Below the pieces are notes generated by a model, which ran no database searches, was not told where the DNA came from, and saw only the letters and a program-made list of their open reading frames with translations. Source: Saprospiraceae bacterium (lineage in GTDB: Bacteria; Bacteroidota; Bacteroidia; Chitinophagales; Saprospiraceae). From it: DNA of 7,598 nt. Shown one piece after another: positions 1 to 4,590 of this stretch (its first letter is position 1; the number at the start of each line of letters is the position of its first letter). The position numbers and the translations under genes were made by a program. The stretch is from the NCBI GenBank assembly GCA_004297645.1, contig SCUG01000293.1, positions 1-7,598 of the forward strand, written 5' to 3'.

Positions 1-82
1 CAGAACCAAATAGGCTTAGTACAAATAGTGAGGGCAATGAATTTCGATGGTTAGATACTACACTAACACTTGACATTGTGTG

Positions 83-111
83 CCCCGGCGCCGCCTCCGG
101 CGGTGCCGGGG
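83..111. repeat. GC-rich hairpin, first of a REP-like pair
   Basis: A 13-bp stem (83-95 pairing with 99-111) closes over the 3-nt loop TCC, with a single G-T wobble and no mismatch. It is almost entirely G and C, unlike its AT-rich left flank. No T-tract follows on either side, so it is a poor candidate for an intrinsic terminator. Its position only a few bases before a second perfect GC hairpin suggests one composite intergenic repeat of the REP/BIME type. That class is inferred from shape; only other copies in the genome would establish it. Confidence 0.65.
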
Positions 112-114
112 GGA

Positions 115-145
115 GGGGATTTTGGGGGCTTCGCCCCCAAACCCC
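115..145. repeat. GC-rich hairpin, second of a REP-like pair
   Basis: A perfect 9-bp stem (TTTGGGGGC at 121-129 with its complement at 133-141) closes on the loop TTC. It is extended by four more G-C pairs (115-118 with 142-145) beyond a 2-nt AT bulge on the left side. Hairpins of this G-run / TTC / C-run form are common as dispersed intergenic repeats in many bacterial genomes. With the hairpin at 83-111 it gives a tandem two-hairpin array. No T-tract follows, so termination is not its obvious role. Confidence 0.65.
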
Positions 146-256
146 TAAGCCAGCGAAGTCAGCGCCAAATACCCGGGATAGACAAAACCTAACGCTCGAC
201 AGTATAGCAACCTGCCGGGCGGGGTGCGCCTTTCCCAAAAAATGTCTTTGAAAAAA

Positions 257-284
257 TGAGACTTCCGGGCATTCTCCCGTCTCA
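257..284 (+). other. Weak hairpin in the leader of the DUF937 gene
   Basis: TGAGAC at 257-262 is complementary to GTCTCA at 279-284. An inner GGG/CCC stem forms after a bulge on the left side. It lies about 50 nt before the DUF937 start and has no following T-tract. It may be a leader structure, the end of an upstream transcript, or chance. Confidence 0.25.
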
Positions 285-334
285 ACGATAAATTTTACCA
301 TCCATCCTTATTATTCACTTCATAAAAGTAAAAC

Positions 335-964
335 ATGGCAAACCTACTCGATTTATTACAGGGTCAATTGAGCGACAATATGATTGACCAGCTCTCCAAC
401 CAGTTAGGCGGAGCCGGCAAAAAACAAACAGCAGCAGCGGCACAGGGCGTGATGTCCACATTGGTGAGTGCGCTCGCTAAAAATGCGGCAAGCCCCGAAG
501 GCGTAAGTGGCCTCGCCAATGCCCTCGACCGCGACCACGACGGCAGCATCCTCGACAACCTGACCGGCCTGTTCGGCGGCAACGCCCAGCCCCTCCCTGA
601 ACAGGCCCGCGCCCTCAATGGCCCAGGCATTGTAAACCACCTGCTCGGCGACCGGCAAAATGGCGCCGTTGATATGATTAGCCAGGTGAGCGGCCTCGAC
701 GCCTCCAAGACTGGCAGCCTCATGAGTATGCTCGCACCTGTGGTAATGGGTATGCTCGGCAAGCAAAAACGCGAACAAGGCCTCGACCCTGGTGGCTTGT
801 CTGGTTTGCTTTCAGGCACCGTCACCCAACAAAAAAGCTCCGGCAACCCGCTCATGGATATGGCCACCAAATTCCTCGACAAGGACGGCGACGGCAGTGC
901 CCTCGACGACGTGGCAGGTATGGTTGGGAAAGGCCTGCTCAGCAAACTCTTCGGCCGCAAGTAA
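335..964 (+). CDS. DUF937 (YidB-like) protein with two DxDxDG loops
   Basis: A 209-residue protein of the DUF937 family, whose biochemical function is unknown. It has no signal peptide and no clear membrane segment, so it is probably cytoplasmic. The N-terminus (MANLLDLLQGQLSDNMIDQL) and the alternating Gly/Ala/Leu/Met helices with GxVMGMLG-like turns (residues ~128-142) are typical of the family. Two near-copies of an acidic loop stand out: D65-R-D-H-D-G-S-I-L-D74 and D182-K-D-G-D-G-S-A-L-D191. Both resemble the first half of an EF-hand or dockerin calcium loop (DxDxDG) but lack an acidic residue at loop position 12 (L76 and V193); the next acidic residue is at position 10. Calcium binding is therefore plausible but unproven. 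The start at 335 follows AAAAGTAAAAC, and no upstream in-frame start is better. The gene stands alone and ends at a strong terminator. The family call is good; the function is unknown. Confidence 0.88.
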   Translation: MANLLDLLQGQLSDNMIDQLSNQLGGAGKKQTAAAAQGVMSTLVSALAKNAASPEGVSGLANALDRDHDGSILDNLTGLFGGNAQPLPEQARALNGPGIVNHLLGDRQNGAVDMISQVSGLDASKTGSLMSMLAPVVMGMLGKQKREQGLDPGGLSGLLSGTVTQQKSSGNPLMDMATKFLDKDGDGSALDDVAGMVGKGLLSKLFGRK

Positions 965-1018
965 CCTCGACGATTAAGCGCTTTTGACGCCCTCCTTACA
1001 GGCTTTTTTTGTAAAAAT

Positions 1019-1080
1019 ACCACCCCACCTCCCCGGTCTGTGAAAGGCAGGCCGGGGAGAAAAGTGTGGTCATTTTTTTT
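1019..1080. terminator. Strong, probably bidirectional intrinsic terminator
   Basis: A 12-bp GC-rich stem (1029-1040 with 1048-1059, one G-T wobble) closes on a 7-nt loop. An outer ACCAC/GTGGT stem (1019-1023 with 1066-1070) lies further out. Eight T residues (1073-1080) follow on the plus strand, a classic terminator for the DUF937 gene. On the other side a run of five A (1013-1017) becomes a T-tract on the minus strand, so the same hairpin could stop transcription arriving from the right. That would suit the possible minus-strand gene ending at 1099. Confidence 0.85.
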
Positions 1081-1098
1081 CTTCCTGCCCATGTTCTA

Positions 1099-1269
1099 TC
1101 ATCCTTCGTGCTGCTGCAAAGCCTTTCTTGCCCTCTGGGTGTTAATGCCGCATGGCAGCAAAATGGGCTGAATATCACCGTCGTTTTGCAGGCATATTTT
1201 ATTAACTCCGTGAGAGACACTGCGCTGAAATAAGTGGAGGATGCCCTCCGCCAGTTCATCGTTGCTCAT
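1099..1269 (-). CDS. Possible 56-residue protein of unknown function
   Basis: A minus-strand frame from ATG at 1269 to TGA at 1099 encodes 56 residues beginning MSNDELAEGILHLFQRS. I recognise no family, signal peptide or membrane segment. Support comes from its codons: by hand count GC is about 57, 34 and 59 percent at positions 1, 2 and 3, the low second position expected of coding DNA. It also ends just before a terminator able to act on the minus strand. Against it, there is no Shine-Dalgarno. Its start lies 16 nt from the start of the divergent beta-barrel gene, so each promoter would have to sit inside the other gene. The frame is also open further upstream to 1461, but that part is antisense to the beta-barrel gene and I exclude it. 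It could be a genuine small gene, a decayed remnant, or leader DNA. Confidence 0.35.
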   Translation of the reverse strand: MSNDELAEGILHLFQRSVSHGVNKICLQNDGDIQPILLPCGINTQRARKALQQHEG

Positions 1270-1285
1270 GCAAAACGAAAGAAAA

Positions 1286-1915
1286 ATGAAAAAGCTATTT
1301 ATTCTCCTGTTGCTCACCGCCACGAAGTTGGCATCCCTCCAAGCCCAGGTCGGAGTTTGGGGCTTCGCCGGGGCGAATATTTCAAACGTACATTTTCCGG
1401 ATAGTGCCGGAATAGATGAAAAATACGAGTCCAATTTCTCCGCGGGCTTTTCATTTCGCAAAACCGGAGAAGGCAGGATTTCCTATCTCGCCGATTTGGC
1501 ATTTGCACCAAAAGGGTATTCTTACTCCATTAGTGTCCCCTTTGAGCAGAAAGTCCGTTTCCGCTACTTTTACCTCGACCTCGCACCCCAGTTGCAATAC
1601 CGGCTCACCAACGTGCTGAGCATTTCTGCCGGCCCTTATGGCAGCCTGAAATTGAAGGAAAGAATAAATGCCGGAGACGGCTGGAAGAAGCCACTTTCTT
1701 TGGTTGGCGAATTTAGGGACGATACGGATTTCGGTTTCATCGCTTCAGCACGGGCGGGCTTCGGGCAGTTCACATTCGCCCTCTCCTACCTGCATGGCCT
1801 TCAAAATTTGTCAGACATCAATTTTACGGACGAAAACGGCGTTCCGATTGGGAAGGTTTATGAGCGGAATCGCGCTGTGCAACTGACCCTCGGATACCGG
1901 TTTTGGCAGTCGTGA
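1286..1915 (+). CDS. Outer membrane beta-barrel (porin-family) protein
   Basis: A 209-residue secreted protein. Residues 1-20 form a signal peptide: MKK, a leucine-rich core, then a likely cut after LQA before Q21. The mature part has alternating hydrophobic/polar strands with aromatic girdles, as in the Bacteroidota OMP_b-brl group (PF13568-like). Recognisable strands are YFYLDLAPQLQYRL (~94-107), LSISAGPYGSLKL (~111-123), FGFIASARAGFG (~149-160), FTFALSYLHGLQNLSD (~162-177) and the final AVQLTLGYRF (~197-206). About eight strands in an outer membrane barrel is the expected architecture; no substrate can be inferred. I chose ATG 1286 over in-frame ATGs at 1241 and 1268 because it gives a proper signal peptide directly behind the purine-rich stretch CGAAAGAAAA. 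The chain ends W-Q-S rather than in the classic terminal Phe; three residues earlier lies the aromatic F206. Confidence 0.85.
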   Translation: MKKLFILLLLTATKLASLQAQVGVWGFAGANISNVHFPDSAGIDEKYESNFSAGFSFRKTGEGRISYLADLAFAPKGYSYSISVPFEQKVRFRYFYLDLAPQLQYRLTNVLSISAGPYGSLKLKERINAGDGWKKPLSLVGEFRDDTDFGFIASARAGFGQFTFALSYLHGLQNLSDINFTDENGVPIGKVYERNRAVQLTLGYRFWQS

Positions 1916-1971
1916 ACAATGCGAGAGAGTGGCAAAGAGGCGCCGGGCCGGTGAAAAGCCGCCGCCCCCCA

Positions 1972-2601
1972 TCACAACTGTAGGTACACCACGAATTTCC
2001 CCTCAAAATAAGGCTCTTCGAAAAAGCCGGAGATGGGGTAGGATTCGGTGTATTCCCCTTTGGGCAGGGCCTTTATTTCGGCCTTCAGGTTTCCGCCTTT
2101 CAGGGCGATGAGGCCGTTGGGAAGGCTGTGCCGGTGTTTTTCTTTTGCCAGCCGCTGGCACCAGGTGAGCAACTGCGGCAGGGTGGCCACGGCGCGCGTC
2201 ACCACAAAATCGAACCGCTGTTTTTTCAACTCCTCTGCCCGGGCTTGCTGCGCCCGGACATTCTGCAAGCCCAACTGCTGAATCACATCCTGCACCACTT
2301 TTATTTTTTTCAAAGTGCCATCTATCAGCAGGAATTGCACCTGCGGGAAAAGAATGGCCAGCGGCACACCGGGGAACCCGCCACCCGTGCCAACGTCGAG
2401 TATCTCCGCATCGTCTTGGAAGAGAAATACTTTGGCTATGGCCAGCGAATGGAGCACATGGTGTTCGTAAAGGTTTTCAATGTCTTTGCGGGAGATGAGG
2501 TTCACCTTGGCGTTCCAGTCGCGGAAGAGTTGCTCCAGTTGCCGGAACTGCTGCAACTGCTTGCCGCTAAGGCCGGGAAAGTATTTTGTGATTAACTCCA
2601 T
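1972..2601 (-). CDS. rsmG: 16S rRNA (guanine527-N7)-methyltransferase RsmG
   Basis: A 209-residue cytoplasmic enzyme that methylates N7 of G527 in 16S rRNA using S-adenosylmethionine; in other bacteria its loss gives low-level streptomycin resistance. Length and sequence fit the GidB/RsmG family throughout. The N-terminal W29-N-x-K-x-N-L-I-S segment and the HHVLHSLA stretch (47-54) are family signatures. The SAM-binding motif I is D69-VGTGGGFPGVPLA. The acidic end of strand 2 is in LLIDG (91-95). TRAVATLPQLL (about residues 134-144) and ALKGG follow further on, matching family motifs near the active site. The ATG at 2601 gives a full-length N-terminus; there is no clear Shine-Dalgarno. The gene is convergent with the beta-barrel gene (56-nt gap, no convincing terminator) and divergent from the YeaQ-like gene. 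Confidence 0.96.
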   Translation of the reverse strand: MELITKYFPGLSGKQLQQFRQLEQLFRDWNAKVNLISRKDIENLYEHHVLHSLAIAKVFLFQDDAEILDVGTGGGFPGVPLAILFPQVQFLLIDGTLKKIKVVQDVIQQLGLQNVRAQQARAEELKKQRFDFVVTRAVATLPQLLTWCQRLAKEKHRHSLPNGLIALKGGNLKAEIKALPKGEYTESYPISGFFEEPYFEGKFVVYLQL

Positions 2602-2713
2602 GATGCGGTATGAATTTCCTGAAGCGCAAGATATTCTTTAGATTTACGAAGTCAGTAAAACTTCTTAAAATCTTTGCAGCTCCTAGCTTGGCTATGCCTG
2701 TTGAGGAATGAGA

Positions 2714-2762
2714 GATTTCGAGCCATTTGGAATTTGGCAGATTTCATTTCTTCGATTTCATT
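2714..2762. repeat. Three GATTTC direct repeats in a divergent spacer
   Basis: The 198-bp spacer between rsmG (minus) and the YeaQ-like gene (plus) should carry promoters for both. It contains GATTTCATT twice, at 2740-2748 and 2754-2762 (14-nt spacing), and a third GATTTC at 2714-2719. These could be sites for a DNA-binding regulator or simple chance in AT-rich DNA. I see no clear Bacteroidota -33/-7 pair for either gene. The spacer also holds a 31-codon minus-strand frame (2747 to 2652), which I list as an observation, not a gene. Confidence 0.2.
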
Positions 2763-2799
2763 AAGACAGAGGCAGGCAGTTGCATAAAAAAACAAAACT

Positions 2800-3045
2800 A
2801 TGGAATTGCTTTATGTTTTAATTATTGGCGCCATTGCCGGTTGGCTGGCAGGGCAGCTATTCAGAGGCTTCGGCTTCGGACTCATCGGTAACATCGCCGT
2901 TGGTATCGTGGGCAGCTTTATCGGGTTTTGGCTGTTAGGCAAGCTGGGTATTTCATTTGGCGAGGGCTTGGTAGGCACCTTGGTCACCTCCATCATAGGA
3001 GCCGGGGTGCTGTTGTTTATCATAGGTTTATTCAAAAGAAGGTAG
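2800..3045 (+). CDS. GlsB/YeaQ/YmgE-family small membrane protein
   Basis: An 81-residue, very hydrophobic inner-membrane protein of the transglycosylase-associated family (PF04226-like). Despite the family name no enzymatic activity is established; relatives are often linked to stress responses. Three hydrophobic segments are visible, about residues 2-19, 27-48 and 55-77, followed by the basic end FKRR that should face the cytoplasm. The Gly-rich spacing GAIAGWLAGQLFRGFGFGLIGNI-type, spanning residues 10-32, and the GIVGSFIGFWLLG stretch (35-47) are the family signature. The start follows AAAAAAACAAAACT, an A-rich leader without Shine-Dalgarno. It is the first gene of a plus-strand run; the next start is 14 nt beyond its TAG. 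The family assignment is firm; the physiological role is not. Confidence 0.9.
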   Translation: MELLYVLIIGAIAGWLAGQLFRGFGFGLIGNIAVGIVGSFIGFWLLGKLGISFGEGLVGTLVTSIIGAGVLLFIIGLFKRR

Positions 3046-3059
3046 GCAACTGCGAGTAA

Positions 3060-4250
3060 ATGAGAATAGCGGTGAATACGCGCCTTTTGATTAGGGGCAA
3101 ATTAGAGGGCTTGGGGTGGTTCACCCACGAGGTGGTCAAACGCTTAGTGGAGCAGCACCCCGAAGATGAATTCATCTTTTTTTTCGACCGGCTCTACGGC
3201 CGGGAATTTATTTTCGGGAAGAATGTGACGCCCGTGGTATTGTTCCCGCCAGCACGGCACCCGGTTCTTTTTTACCTGTGGTTCGAATGGGCATTGGCGG
3301 GTGCCCTGAAAAAATACCGCCCCGATGTATTCCTCTCCCCCGACAACTTCCTCTGCCTTCGCACCGGGGTGAAAACCACCTTAGTTACACACGACCTCGC
3401 CCATGTGCATTTCCCGGAGCAATTGCCTTTTTTGCAGCGGAAATACTACCAGTATTTTGCACCCAAATTCAACCGGCGCGCCGAAAGAATCGTCGCCATG
3501 AGCGAATTCACCAAAGAGGACATCGTGCAGCAATACGGTATTTTGCCCGAAAAAATCTCAGTGGCCTGTAACGGTTGCCGCGACATCTTCCGACCTTTGA
3601 GCAAGGCCGGAGTGCAGGAGGTACGCAATAATTATGCAGGCGGGCAGCCTTATTTTTTTTACATTGGAGCGGTGCATCCCCGCAAAAACGTACACCGCCT
3701 CATTCGGGCTTTCGATATTTTCAAAGCCAAAACCGGTGCCCCCGTGAAACTGCTCATCGGCGGCCGCTTTGCATGGAAATCTGGCGAAGTGCTGATGGCC
3801 TTCAAGGCTTCGGAGCATCAGGACGACATTCACTTTTTGGGCTACCTGACCGAAGCGGAGCTTCCAAAACTAATGGCGGCGGCGCATGCCTGCACGTATG
3901 TTTCGTTGTTCGAGGGCTTCGGCGTGCCCCTGTTGGAGGCCATGCACAGCGAGGTGCCCGTCATCACTTCCAATGTGCCGGCGATGCCGGAAGTAGCTGG
4001 CGAGGCCGCCCTGTTGGTGGATCCCCGCTCCCTGGCGGAAATAGCAGCGGCTATGCAACAGATTTGGCAGAACCCGCATCTTTGTGCAAAACTCGTAGCT
4101 GCCGGTAAGTTGCAACGTGAAAAATTCACCTGGCAGCGAGCCGCAGATGTCGTTTATGAAAATTTAAAAATGAGCGCGGGCGGAATGATGGAGCCGCTCC
4201 CTTTTCGGAGCAAAATATCTCCTGGCATCGTCTGCACAAAAAACATGTAA
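3060..4250 (+). CDS. GT4-type glycosyltransferase (GT-B fold)
   Basis: A 396-residue glycosyltransferase that probably moves a sugar from a nucleotide-sugar donor to an envelope glycan or glycolipid; donor and acceptor cannot be told from sequence. The N-terminal Rossmann domain opens with RIAVNTRLLIRGKLEGLGWF (2-21), containing the Gly-rich loop of this fold, and includes the H111-D112 pair and VAMSEFTKEDI (145-155). The C-terminal donor domain starts near YIGAVHPRKN (201-210; R208-K209 bind the donor diphosphate in relatives). It has the hallmark E285-GFGVPLLE293, the EX7E motif of GT4 retaining enzymes, followed by AMHSEVPVITSN. No signal peptide or membrane helix is seen, so it likely works at the cytoplasmic face of the inner membrane. 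The last ~25 residues after NLKMSAGG extend past the normal domain end. Its TAA is one base before the next ATG, implying translational coupling. Confidence 0.93.
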   Translation: MRIAVNTRLLIRGKLEGLGWFTHEVVKRLVEQHPEDEFIFFFDRLYGREFIFGKNVTPVVLFPPARHPVLFYLWFEWALAGALKKYRPDVFLSPDNFLCLRTGVKTTLVTHDLAHVHFPEQLPFLQRKYYQYFAPKFNRRAERIVAMSEFTKEDIVQQYGILPEKISVACNGCRDIFRPLSKAGVQEVRNNYAGGQPYFFYIGAVHPRKNVHRLIRAFDIFKAKTGAPVKLLIGGRFAWKSGEVLMAFKASEHQDDIHFLGYLTEAELPKLMAAAHACTYVSLFEGFGVPLLEAMHSEVPVITSNVPAMPEVAGEAALLVDPRSLAEIAAAMQQIWQNPHLCAKLVAAGKLQREKFTWQRAADVVYENLKMSAGGMMEPLPFRSKISPGIVCTKNM

Positions 4251-4251
4251 C

Positions 4252-4572
4252 ATGGGATTATTCGGCTTTTTGAAACCACCCAAACCCGTGCCTTTCACGT
4301 ATAGGCCACGGTTTTACGATGAAAAAAGAGAGGCCTTTAAAGAGCGGCTGAAAAAAGCTGAGGAATTAGCCGGTGACAACCCGGAAGCTTTGAAGGCCCG
4401 CATTCGCAACAGCTTGCAACGAAAGGGAACTTACCTCACCGACAAGAGCTACCGCCAGCGCCAACTCATGCGCTCAAATATGCTGTTGCTGGTCATCGTT
4501 GTGTTGTTAGTCCTCATCGCTTTTCTTGGCATAGAGGTATATTTGCCGAGGATTGTAGAAATGTTCGAGTGA
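4252..4572 (+). CDS. Small single-pass membrane protein upstream of mutL
   Basis: A 106-residue protein of unknown function. Residues 1-15 contain a proline-rich piece (LKPPKPVPF), followed by TYRPRFYDEKREAF (16-29), a charged helix (~26-55) and a single strongly hydrophobic segment at ~76-94 (NMLLLVIVVLLVLIAFLGI). The basic run KSYRQRQLMR just before the helix predicts a cytoplasmic N-terminus and a short external tail. From memory, Bacteroidota often carry a small protein with a PR[FY]YD motif next to mutL, sometimes mislabelled as a riboflavin synthase subunit. The motif here fits that group, but I cannot verify it, and nothing suggests riboflavin synthesis. It starts one base after the glycosyltransferase stop, and mutL begins 18 nt after its TGA, so it is almost certainly cotranscribed. 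Confidence 0.82.
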   Translation: MGLFGFLKPPKPVPFTYRPRFYDEKREAFKERLKKAEELAGDNPEALKARIRNSLQRKGTYLTDKSYRQRQLMRSNMLLLVIVVLLVLIAFLGIEVYLPRIVEMFE

Positions 4573-4590
4573 TAAAACAGAACCTATAAC

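Larger units (their letters stand above)
1..334. other. Left-edge region with no defensible gene
   Basis: The first ~80 bases are AT-rich and resemble neither of the two GC-rich hairpins that follow (83-145) nor the leader of the next gene. On the plus strand the frame starting at base 3 stays open to a TGA at 249-251. It reads straight through both hairpins and its codons change character abruptly there, so I do not call it. On the minus strand an ATG at 76 opens a frame running off the left edge, with no ribosome-binding signal. The bases before the start at 335 are A-rich (AAAAGTAAAAC), as is common in Bacteroidota, and I see no convincing -33/-7 promoter pair. A partial gene at the extreme left edge cannot be excluded. 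Confidence 0.5.

Noticed and set aside
3..251. Open plus-strand frame from the left edge
   Set aside because: It reads through both GC hairpins, where it yields Gly/Ala/Pro/Arg-rich low-complexity sequence, so the open length is explained by GC content. Only its first ~26 codons might be real.
364..1092. 242-codon open frame on the minus strand opposite the DUF937 gene
   Set aside because: It is antisense to a clear family member. It is rich in Pro, Arg and Ser with no recognisable motif, and it runs through a strong terminator.
1241..1285. Upstream in-frame starts (1241, 1268) for the beta-barrel protein
   Set aside because: They would put a polar stretch ahead of the signal peptide; the ATG at 1286 gives a normal MKK start.
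1270..1461. Upstream extension of the small minus-strand frame to 120 codons
   Set aside because: This part is antisense to the secreted beta-barrel protein, whose own frame is well supported.
1916..1971. Possible terminator between the convergent beta-barrel gene and rsmG
   Set aside because: GC-rich segments pair only partially and no T-tract follows on either strand.
2128..2595. 155-codon open frame on the plus strand opposite rsmG
   Set aside because: rsmG on the other strand carries every family motif over its whole length, so this is a shadow frame.
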